From positions 1 through 5,211 of the forward strand of contig JASEGX010000118.1 of NCBI GenBank assembly GCA_030017815.1: 5,211 bases of DNA, written 5' to 3'. Position 1 is the first letter of the stretch. The number at the start of each line of letters is the position of its first letter. Shown here in pieces: positions 1 to 4,397 of the stretch. The position numbers were made by a program, and so were the translations under genes. The notes beneath the pieces were generated by a model. That model was not told where the DNA came from. It was given only the letters and a program-made list of their open reading frames with translations, and did not search any database. Origin of the DNA: Thermodesulfobacteriota bacterium (GTDB lineage: Bacteria > Desulfobacterota > QYQD01).

Positions 1-276
1 AAGGGGCAGAAGGAGCCGGCCTATGATGAAACGATATTGGAGGTAGGAGAAACGGAAGGGGAAAGGGAAGACGGCGCCGACTACGATGAGAAATATGAAG
101 AGGCGGTGCAGTTGGTATTGGAGACCAGGCAGGCCTCCATCTCTATGATCCAGCGACGTCTGCGGGTGGGTTATAACCGGGCGGCGCGCATGATTGAAAC
201 CATGGAAAAAGAGGGCCTTGTTGGCCCGGCGGATGGGAGTAAGCCACGTGAAGTTCTTGTACATAACTTGGGTTAG
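1..276 (+). CDS. ftsK: DNA translocase FtsK, C-terminal fragment (gamma domain); 5' end outside window
   Basis: The frame is open from base 1 to the TAG at 274-276, so this is the last 91 residues of a gene that begins upstream. After an acidic Glu/Gly/Asp linker (about residues 13-27), the remaining 60 or so residues are the winged-helix gamma domain. Its hallmarks are visible: an ASISMIQRRL helix, the GYNRAARMIE recognition helix, then MEKEGLVGP and a GSKPREVLV end. In the FtsK/SpoIIIE family this domain reads the polar KOPS/SRS motifs and, with the upstream RecA-like motor, moves chromosome termini through the closing septum. It also activates XerCD at dif in many bacteria. The motor and membrane segments are not in the window. 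lolA follows immediately, starting at or before this stop codon, which suggests translational coupling. Identification of the domain is firm. FtsK rather than SpoIIIE naming is inferred from the Gram-negative context. Confidence 0.95.
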   Translation, partial: KGQKEPAYDETILEVGETEGEREDGADYDEKYEEAVQLVLETRQASISMIQRRLRVGYNRAARMIETMEKEGLVGPADGSKPREVLVHNLG

Positions 277-277
277 C

Positions 278-973
278 ATGTATTCCTCCTGGTTTTACAG
301 GAAGACACACGGCCAGAGAGCACGCCTGGCCCTTGTCTCGTTCTTTGTTTTGGCCCTTAGCGCCGGCGAGGCATTTGCGAAGCCCTTGACCGTTGATAAC
401 ATAGTGGCTCGCTTACAGGAGCGCTATAATACCATTAAGAGTATAGAGGCCGATTTTGAACAGGAGACCACGCTGCCGTCGCTCAATCAGCGGCGTCTGG
501 CGGAAGGCAGAGTTTACTTTAAAAAACCGGGGTGTATGCGATGGGATTACTTAAGGCCGGATAAACAGGAGATGGTGACCGACGGAAAGACGCTGTGGAT
601 TTATATAGCCGCAGAAAAACGTGCCTATAGGTGTGATGCCCAGGCGTACCTGCAATCGCAGCTAACCATGGATTTCTTTTTAGGGCAGGGGGATTTTAAG
701 AAAGATTTTGTTATTGTTATGGCTCCAGAGGATAAGAAGGCCCGGGGGAAATTTTATATCCTGACGCTCCTGCCGCGTTATACCCACCCGCAGGTGAGTG
801 AGATAAAATTGTGGATTAAAAAAGATACATTCCTTATAGATAGCATACTCTCCAAAGACCATTTCAGTAATGCTACGCTCCTTCATTTAAAAGGGCAGCG
901 TATAAACGGACCCCTGGATGACCATATTTTTGCCTTTTCCCCTCCAAAAGGAACAGAGGTTATAGATAGATAA
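278..973 (+). CDS. lolA: Outer-membrane lipoprotein carrier protein LolA (periplasmic chaperone)
   Basis: LolA takes mature lipoproteins released by the LolCDE ABC transporter across the periplasm to the outer membrane. From ATG 278 the product is 231 residues. It has a Sec signal peptide (positive n-region around residues 8-16, hydrophobic LALVSFFVLAL, probable cleavage after AFA at residue 34), so the mature part is about 197 residues, normal for the family. Family wording is clear: SIEADFEQE (55-63), a GRVYFKKPG-x-MRWDY stretch (77-91), VTDGKTLWIY (100-109), and the FAFSPPKGTEVI end. The start is uncertain. ATG 278 lies one base after the ftsK stop but has a weak ribosome site. GTG 248, in frame and overlapping ftsK, has GGGAG (235-239) eight bases upstream and would add 10 residues. 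A still longer in-frame ATG at 194 would give an implausible signal peptide. The mature protein has two cysteines (86 and 119). Position 86 is usually a basic residue in this motif, so a disulfide is possible. nadA follows after 39 bases. Confidence 0.9.
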   Translation: MYSSWFYRKTHGQRARLALVSFFVLALSAGEAFAKPLTVDNIVARLQERYNTIKSIEADFEQETTLPSLNQRRLAEGRVYFKKPGCMRWDYLRPDKQEMVTDGKTLWIYIAAEKRAYRCDAQAYLQSQLTMDFFLGQGDFKKDFVIVMAPEDKKARGKFYILTLLPRYTHPQVSEIKLWIKKDTFLIDSILSKDHFSNATLLHLKGQRINGPLDDHIFAFSPPKGTEVIDR

Positions 974-1012
974 TCCCCACAACGAGGTGTGGAAGTAATG
1001 AAAGGTTTTTAA

Positions 1013-1930
1013 ATGTCTCTGGAAAAACTACAGTCGGAAGTCCGCAGACTCCTTAAAGAAAAAAACGCCATACTTCTGGCGCATAATTACCAGCTCCCTG
1101 AAATCCAGGATGTTGCCGATCTGACCGGAGATTCTCTGGATCTGAGTGTTAGAGCGGCTAAAACCGACGCCGAAGTGATCGTCTTTTGTGGGGTACGCTT
1201 CATGGCCGAGACCGCAGCCGTCCTTTGTCCGGATAAGACCGTTATTTTGCCCCGGCTGGATGCGGGGTGTGAGATGGCAGATATGATCGATGCGGATGCG
1301 CTACGCGCCAGGAAGGCGTCTCTTCCCGGGGTTCCGGTGGTTACTTATGTAAACTCCACGGCCGAGGTCAAGGCTGAGAGTGACATTTGCTGTACCTCGG
1401 CTAATGCCATAAAAGTAGTCAATTCTTTGACGGATGCCGACGTGGTCTTAATGACTCCGGATCAAAACCTGGCTCGATATACCCAGCGGCATACAGGTAA
1501 GAAGATAATATATTGGGAGGGGTACTGTCCGATACATGAAATTTTAAGCGTGGAGGATGTATTGAAGGCTAAAGCAGAGCATCCGGGGGCATTATTCCTG
1601 GCACATCCCGAGTGCCGTCCGGAGGTTATTGACCTGGCTGATGCCGTACGCAGCACAACGGGCATGCTTGCTTTTGTGCGCGAGGCAAAGGCTGAAGAGT
1701 TCGTTATTGGCACCGAAGTTGGGCTTCTTTATCCGTTACAGAGACAAAATCCTATGAAGAGATTCTATCCGGCTTCGGATAAGATGCTCTGTGAACACAT
1801 GAAGCTTACCCGTCTTGGGGATGTTATCGCGGCGCTTTCCGGGCTTAAGAATGTGGTTCACGTACCGGAAGAAGTTCGTATCCGGGCCAAAAAAGCAGTG
1901 GATCGAATGCTCGCGGTCCCAAGGGATTAA
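1013..1930 (+). CDS. nadA: Quinolinate synthase NadA
   Basis: NadA condenses iminoaspartate (from NadB or aspartate dehydrogenase) with dihydroxyacetone phosphate to quinolinate in de novo NAD synthesis, using an oxygen-sensitive [4Fe-4S] cluster in the cytoplasm. The 305-residue product matches the short family form, such as the thermotoga and archaeal enzymes of about 300 residues. Visible motifs are LLAHNYQ (21-27), GDSLDLS (39-45), FCGVRFMAET (58-67), TYVNSTAEVKA (111-121), CCTSANA (126-132), HPEC (198-201) and ASDKML (254-259). The three cluster ligands are expected at Cys86 (DAGCEMAD), Cys172 (EGYCPIHE) and Cys260 (LCEHMK). Their spacing of 86 and 88 agrees with the 86-87 residue spacing of characterised NadA proteins. 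Cys201 is conserved but is not expected to be a ligand. ATG 1013 has AAAGG at 1001-1005, seven bases upstream. A 5-bp inverted repeat (CCACA 977-981 / TGTGG 988-992) lies between lolA and nadA but is too weak to call a terminator. nadB and nadC are not in the window. Confidence 0.97.
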   Translation: MSLEKLQSEVRRLLKEKNAILLAHNYQLPEIQDVADLTGDSLDLSVRAAKTDAEVIVFCGVRFMAETAAVLCPDKTVILPRLDAGCEMADMIDADALRARKASLPGVPVVTYVNSTAEVKAESDICCTSANAIKVVNSLTDADVVLMTPDQNLARYTQRHTGKKIIYWEGYCPIHEILSVEDVLKAKAEHPGALFLAHPECRPEVIDLADAVRSTTGMLAFVREAKAEEFVIGTEVGLLYPLQRQNPMKRFYPASDKMLCEHMKLTRLGDVIAALSGLKNVVHVPEEVRIRAKKAVDRMLAVPRD

Positions 1931-1965
1931 GATGTCCAGATGATATTCGGATTGAAGGCAATAAT

Positions 1966-1997
1966 AAAGGAGGGAAAGGAAGGAAGGAAGGAAGAAA
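1966..1997 (+). repeat. 32-base polypurine tract with AAGG tetranucleotide repeats
   Basis: An uninterrupted run of purines downstream of nadA contains four tandem AAGG units (1976-1991) plus a partial fifth. On the minus strand it is a pyrimidine tract lying just after the stop of the 40-residue small gene. It is followed on the + strand by CCTTTTTATA. An AAAGG...CCTTT pairing across the tract is possible but weak as a terminator. Tetranucleotide runs of this kind are prone to slipped-strand length change, but here the run lies outside any confident reading frame. Confidence 0.75.
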
Positions 1998-2012
1998 CCT
2001 TTTTATATCGAT

Positions 2013-2135
2013 TTAGCGCTCCGAAGGTGCGTATCGACGCACCATATCCAAGACCAGCCTCATCCGTTCCTTTACCGGCATCTGTAGGTATAATGGGCTC
2101 AAAAGCAGTATCCTGATAATCTCCCGTTTGTTCAT
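2013..2135 (-). CDS. Small hypothetical protein, 40 residues, helical and basic
   Basis: A short frame on the minus strand runs from ATG (2135-2133) to TAA (2015-2013) and encodes 40 residues. It begins MNKREIIRILLLSPLYLQ and continues with a charged, probably helical stretch (VKERMRLVLDMVRR) and an APSER end. The composition is protein-like: an Ile/Leu-rich segment (residues 6-18) with no long uninterrupted membrane span, a central Pro-Leu-Tyr turn, then an amphipathic basic helix. A ribosome site, TAAGGTG, lies about 6-8 bases before the ATG. It is the promoter-distal gene of a probable two-gene unit whose first gene is at 2309-2407. The 173 bases between them may hold a third, weaker frame that ends by overlapping this ATG (ATGA). 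I do not recognise a family and assign no function. A chance ORF is possible, but the ribosome site and composition argue against it. Confidence 0.55.
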   Translation of the reverse strand: MNKREIIRILLLSPLYLQMPVKERMRLVLDMVRRYAPSER

Positions 2136-2238
2136 AGGTTACACCTTATTTCTGAGTTACTAACCCCTTTACTATATATTCGGCAGGATTCAGCCTCTAC
2201 ATGAACGTCTCCGGGTAATTTCAAATAAATCACCCTTC

Positions 2239-2271
2239 GCCTTAGATAACACCGGCCTCAAAGACTAAGGC
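2239..2271 (-). repeat. Inverted repeat, 7-bp stem, inside the small-gene transcript
   Basis: GCCTTAG (2239-2245) and CTAAGGC (2265-2271) are perfect inverted copies separated by 19 bases. In the minus-strand transcript, the hairpin would fall between the two small genes. Its 3' arm contains an AAGG that lies six bases before a GTG at 2233, so it could hide a ribosome site or protect an RNA end. The long loop makes the hairpin only moderately stable. Confidence 0.4.
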
Positions 2272-2308
2272 ATATCTACGCAAGCCTCAGTCCGGCATTA
2301 CCGTAAAT

Positions 2309-2407
2309 TCACTTCTTCATCTGGCGGCCCGCCCGCTCGCATCTTCGTTTACAATTCATACATACCGCCCGCTGTGTTGGCTTATATGGTTTTTTCAAGC
2401 AATTCAT
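2309..2407 (-). CDS. Small Cys-motif basic protein, 32 residues, hypothetical
   Basis: A minus-strand frame from ATG (2407-2405) to TGA (2311-2309) encodes 32 residues: MNCLKKPYKPTQRAV, then a C-x2-C-x3-C cluster (Cys16, Cys19, Cys23) and a basic tail ending QMKK. With Cys3 there are four cysteines that could bind a metal such as zinc. Eleven residues are Lys or Arg and only one is acidic, which suits nucleic-acid or ribosome contact (inference). The translation signal is exceptional: the + strand at 2412-2422 reads TCACCTCCTTA, so the mRNA carries the full TAAGGAGGTGA complement of the 16S 3' end, with GGAGG seven bases from the ATG. A good sigma-70 promoter lies just upstream (2442-2470), giving a leader of about 28 bases. 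Promoter, ribosome site, start and Cys motif in line make this a real gene rather than a chance frame. I do not recognise a named family. Confidence 0.75.
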   Translation of the reverse strand: MNCLKKPYKPTQRAVCMNCKRRCERAGRQMKK

Positions 2408-2411
2408 GTCT

Positions 2412-2422
2412 TCACCTCCTTA
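2412..2422 (-). promoter_or_regulatory. Full-length consensus Shine-Dalgarno for the Cys-motif small gene
   Basis: The minus strand reads TAAGGAGGTGA here, complementary over 11 bases to the usual 3' end of 16S rRNA. It ends four bases before the ATG at 2407, with the GGAGG core at seven bases. It fixes the start of the 32-residue gene and predicts very efficient initiation. Confidence 0.85.
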
Positions 2423-2441
2423 TACAAAAATATGTGTCAAA

Positions 2442-2470
2442 AAGATAACATCGTATATAACTACTGTCAA
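2442..2470 (-). promoter_or_regulatory. Sigma-70 promoter for the small-gene unit
   Basis: On the minus strand, TTGACA (2470-2465, perfect -35) is followed by a 17-base spacer and TATCTT (2447-2442, 4 of 6 to TATAAT). The expected start of transcription is near 2435, leaving a leader of about 28 bases that contains the Shine-Dalgarno. A second TTGACA at 2440-2435 lies exactly 30 bases downstream, near the start site, and has no correctly spaced -10. A weaker alternative upstream is TTGATT-17-TAAAAT within about 2534-2562. Confidence 0.7.
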
Positions 2471-2563
2471 GCTATTGAATAAGCAAAATGTGTGCCATTA
2501 TTTATCATAAACCGCCTAATCAACTAACTATTCGATTTTATTATATTTATAGTTTATAATCAA

Positions 2564-2573
2564 GCTGGCCAGC
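2564..2573. promoter_or_regulatory. Perfect 10-bp palindrome GCTGGCCAGC
   Basis: The site equals its own reverse complement and directly abuts a second perfect palindrome. It lies upstream of the minus-strand promoter. It could be an operator half of a composite site; the binding protein is unknown. Confidence 0.4.
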
Positions 2574-2585
2574 CCAAACGTTTGG
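2574..2585. promoter_or_regulatory. Perfect 12-bp palindrome CCAAACGTTTGG, operator-like
   Basis: The core AAACGTTT with a central CG resembles operators of the LacI/GalR family (for example, the PurR-type centre), so a LacI-family regulator is a reasonable guess. It sits about 105-120 bases upstream of the -35 box of the small-gene unit and about 210 bases before the PilZ region. The palindrome is seen directly; regulator identity and target are inference. Confidence 0.45.
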
Positions 2586-2628
2586 TTCCTTGTGTCAAAA
2601 AAGTACCACTGAAATGGCGATTTTTGCC

Positions 2629-2644
2629 CCATAAGGCCTTTTGG
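2629..2644. promoter_or_regulatory. Near-perfect 16-bp palindrome around AAGGCCTT
   Basis: The sequence CCATAAGGCCTTTTGG is symmetric except for one mismatched pair (T2632/T2641). Its CCA...TGG outer arms resemble those of the 2574-2585 palindrome. It could be another operator in the divergent region, but chance in an AT-rich spacer cannot be excluded. Confidence 0.3.
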
Positions 2645-2731
2645 AAGTCAATTAATAAGACGCTTGGATGTGCCGTTTGTTTACAACCGTTCGATTTTTT
2701 GTAATCAACAGATCGATTTGGGGGTTTTTCC

Positions 2732-2781
2732 AAAGTTAATGAACTCGTAAAAAATCAAATTCAAGATGATTAAAGTTAATG
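2732..2781 (+). repeat. Direct repeat AAAGTTAATG, two copies 40 bases apart
   Basis: Identical 10-base copies at 2732-2741 and 2772-2781 have the same orientation and a start-to-start distance of 40, roughly four helical turns. They lie just upstream of the leader-like ORF at 2795 and could be tandem sites for a regulator of the PilZ gene. The A+T richness lowers their weight. Confidence 0.35.
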
Positions 2782-2794
2782 CCGGGGGAATCCG

Positions 2795-2902
2795 ATGAAT
2801 AACAAAGATAACAAATATAAACGGTACGACCGTCGCTGGAGGAATTGGTGGATCCTTCCGAACGCCGTCGCGAGAAGCGCCACGAGATATATCATCCGAT
2901 AA
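2795..2902 (+). CDS. Possible 35-residue leader peptide overlapping the PilZ gene start
   Basis: ATG 2795 is preceded by a strong purine ribosome site (GGGGGAA, 2784-2790) four to six bases upstream. It opens a 35-residue frame that starts MNNKDNKYKRYDRRW and stops at TAA 2900-2902. It overlaps the first 55 or so bases of the PilZ gene in a different frame. Only its first half looks protein-like; the second half (WWILPNAVARS...) reads as the PilZ gene out of frame. Two readings are possible: a true leader peptide affecting PilZ translation, or the original PilZ N-terminus, now separated by a frameshift at about 2831-2847. The better-placed ATG and ribosome site support a real translation start here. 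Confidence 0.35.
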   Translation: MNNKDNKYKRYDRRWRNWWILPNAVARSATRYIIR

Positions 2903-3279
2903 GAATTTTTATAGTTGATCCTGAGTGGGTGCAGTATGGCCTACCAGCCAGGTATGATGGGTTCGTCAACAACCTGTCCAAGGGTGGCATGTGCATATAT
3001 CTCCAGGAGGGTTATAACCCTTTGAACATAGACGATCTCCTGGGAAGACGGATCAAGATAGAGATAAACATCCCCTTCGTGAGTCAGCGAATTTTTTTGC
3101 TGGGAGAAATCCGATGGGGGACACGTGCAGGACAGGCCAAGCATGTAGTCCTGCTGGGCATGCGATTCGTAGAGATGACCCGGTTCCACTTACAGAACAT
3201 AGAAAAATTCCTGGCGGTCGATGCCAAAGACCATAATATGCTCTGGGATCTCTGGGATAGTATCGGGATTAGTGAATAG
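2848..3279 (+). CDS. PilZ-domain protein (putative cyclic di-GMP effector)
   Basis: The roughly 143-residue product is a single PilZ domain, the common cytoplasmic receptor for cyclic di-GMP. Both binding motifs are visible: an RxxxR (RREKR, about residues 7-11, in the flexible N-terminal arm) and NLSKGG (42-47), matching [D/N]xSxxG at the start of the beta-barrel. Later strands read IKIEINIPF, FLLGEIRW and LGMRFVEM, followed by a C-terminal helix (FHLQNIEKFLAV). Nucleotide binding is therefore expected, though untested. No ATG is available in frame after the stop at 2818-2820. GTG 2848 is chosen because GGAGG (2838-2842) lies five bases upstream; TTG 2845 would leave only two. A neighbouring ATG at 2795 in another frame has a better site, so the N-terminus may be altered. 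The ATPase gene begins within 16 bases downstream, suggesting one transcript and a shared role. Confidence 0.85.
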   Translation: MDPSERRREKRHEIYHPIRIFIVDPEWVQYGLPARYDGFVNNLSKGGMCIYLQEGYNPLNIDDLLGRRIKIEINIPFVSQRIFLLGEIRWGTRAGQAKHVVLLGMRFVEMTRFHLQNIEKFLAVDAKDHNMLWDLWDSIGISE

Positions 3280-3294
3280 CGGGAGTTGTTGGGT

Positions 3295-4296
3295 ATGGTG
3301 CAGCATAAAATGTGGGCTATAGGAGGAGGAAAGGGCGGGGTGGGCAAAAGCGTCCTGACTCTGGCCCTGAGCATCTGGCTGGCCAAGCTGGGCAGGAAGG
3401 TAATAGTGGTTGACGCTGACCTGGGAGGGGCAAATCTCCACATTTTACTCGGCATACGCTATCCAAGTGTAACCCTCCAGGATTTTATCGGCAGGAAAGT
3501 GGACAGGTTAGACGATGTCCTCATCGATACGCCTCACGAAAATCTGAAACTGATCTGTGGAGCTGATGACATGCTGAGCCTTGCCAATCCTAAATACGCC
3601 CAGAAGATGAGACTGCTTAACCAGCTAAACAACCTGCCCACTGATTTTGTTATTCTTGATCTGGGGGCGGGTACTTCGTATAACGTCCTGGATTTTTTCC
3701 TCTATGCGACAGGAAAGATTGCTGTATTTACCCCTCAGGCTACTTCTCTTCAGAACGTTTATGGTTTCATTAAAAGTAGCCTTCTAAGGCGGTTATCGCG
3801 GGAATTCTCCCAAAACGAAGCGCTTTCGGCCCTGATAACCAGGTTTGCCAGCGGCTCCGGAGAGGAAAAGATAAGCTCCATGAGTGAGTTGAAACATATC
3901 GTCCGGGAGTTTAGCGAAGAAAACTATTTAAGACTTTGTCAGATAACAGATAGCTTCGATGTCAAGATCGTGGCTAATATGGTAAAAAAGGATAAAGACC
4001 GCGAGGCCTCCAAAGTAGTGCGGACGGTCACGGAAAAGTATCTGGATATTCATCTGACCGACCTTGGTTTTGTGCAATATGATCCGGAGATCGAGAGATC
4101 GGTAAACAGGATGGTTCCATTTCTTTTAGATGACAGTAAGAGCCACGCTGCCCTATCCACATATCAAATAGCTTATCAGATGTTAAAGGAGACCGCTGCG
4201 AAATCTTCCGGAGATGAGCATACCCGCCCTGGGTCTCCATACACAACGCTGAGCCCTGCTGCTGGTTCGCCTGCCCTGCCCGTAATACACCGGTGA
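3295..4296 (+). CDS. ParA/MinD-superfamily ATPase, FlhG (FleN/YlxH)-like
   Basis: This 333-residue P-loop ATPase carries the deviant Walker A motif GGGKGGVGKS (10-19, with signature Lys13), the switch-I type VVDADLGGANLHILLG (38-53), and Walker B VILDLGAG (119-126). DADLGGANLH wording is typical of FlhG/FleN/YlxH proteins, which dimerise on ATP and set flagellar number or placement. Other MinD-like relatives act in polar localisation or pilus systems. Extra sequence around residues 150-215 includes a charged helical insert. The last 35 or so residues are Ser/Pro/Gly-rich and probably disordered, and I see no clear MinD-type amphipathic membrane helix at the end. ATG 3295 is chosen with GGGAG (3281-3285) nine bases upstream; TTG 3286 and 3289 are in-frame alternatives. 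It follows the PilZ gene by 15 bases, so c-di-GMP-linked control of this ATPase is plausible (inference). No flagellar gene is in view, so the specific FlhG role is not proven. Confidence 0.85.
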   Translation: MVQHKMWAIGGGKGGVGKSVLTLALSIWLAKLGRKVIVVDADLGGANLHILLGIRYPSVTLQDFIGRKVDRLDDVLIDTPHENLKLICGADDMLSLANPKYAQKMRLLNQLNNLPTDFVILDLGAGTSYNVLDFFLYATGKIAVFTPQATSLQNVYGFIKSSLLRRLSREFSQNEALSALITRFASGSGEEKISSMSELKHIVREFSEENYLRLCQITDSFDVKIVANMVKKDKDREASKVVRTVTEKYLDIHLTDLGFVQYDPEIERSVNRMVPFLLDDSKSHAALSTYQIAYQMLKETAAKSSGDEHTRPGSPYTTLSPAAGSPALPVIHR

Positions 4297-4319
4297 CAAA
4301 ATTAGAATATCGAACCTGG

Positions 4320-4358
4320 CTCCTGACAGGACAGGCCTTCTCCCGGCAGGCCCAGGAG
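4320..4358. terminator. Imperfect hairpin between convergent genes, possible bidirectional terminator
   Basis: CTCCTG (4320-4325) pairs with CAGGAG (4353-4358), and inside it GGCCT (4334-4338) pairs with AGGCC (4348-4352). This gives 11 base pairs interrupted by an eight-base one-sided bulge. It lies in the 101-base gap between the ATPase stop and the kinase stop, where transcription from both sides should end. There is no T-run on either side, so factor-independent termination is not well supported. Confidence 0.25.
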
Positions 4359-4397
4359 TTCAGAAATCCGAAGCTCGCAACAAATCATGGAAAACGT

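Larger units (their letters stand above)
2408..2794. other. AT-rich divergent intergenic region between small-gene unit and PilZ gene
   Basis: This stretch of nearly 390 bases contains no convincing coding frame on either strand and is visibly richer in A+T than its flanks. It holds the minus-strand promoter and ribosome site, three palindromes (2564-2573, 2574-2585, 2629-2644) and several short direct repeats: TGTGTCAAAAA at 2433 and 2591, TTCGATTTT at 2531 and 2690, TAATCAAC at 2517 and 2702, and AAAGTTAATG at 2732 and 2772. A + strand TATAAT at 2555-2560 has no good -35 partner, so I cannot place the PilZ gene promoter. I saw none of the conserved wording of a c-di-GMP riboswitch. Confidence 0.6.

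Noticed and set aside
194..277. Upstream extension of lolA to ATG 194
   Set aside because: It would overlap ftsK by 83 bases and place 28 residues, many basic, before an already long signal peptide. GTG 248 or ATG 278 fits better.
680..886. Minus-strand frame inside lolA
   Set aside because: Shadow of a clear gene; no ribosome site or recognisable motif. The same applies to minus-strand frames at 1462-1713, 2941-3189, 3084-3455, 3190-3441 and 4028-4246.
1940..2116. 58-codon + strand frame beginning with ATG after nadA
   Set aside because: It runs through the purine repeat and then antisense to the better supported 40-residue gene, and has no ribosome site.
2555..2560. Perfect TATAAT on the + strand as PilZ gene promoter
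   Set aside because: No acceptable -35 box at 16-18 bases upstream, and the surrounding DNA is so AT-rich that the hexamer is expected by chance.
2615..2628. TGGC...TTGC resembling a sigma-54 promoter
   Set aside because: GG and GC are separated by eight bases instead of the required ten.
2160..2800. CRISPR array, tRNA or insertion-sequence remnant in the long gap
   Set aside because: No regularly spaced repeats, no tRNA cloverleaf, no transposase fragment and no terminal inverted repeats could be found.
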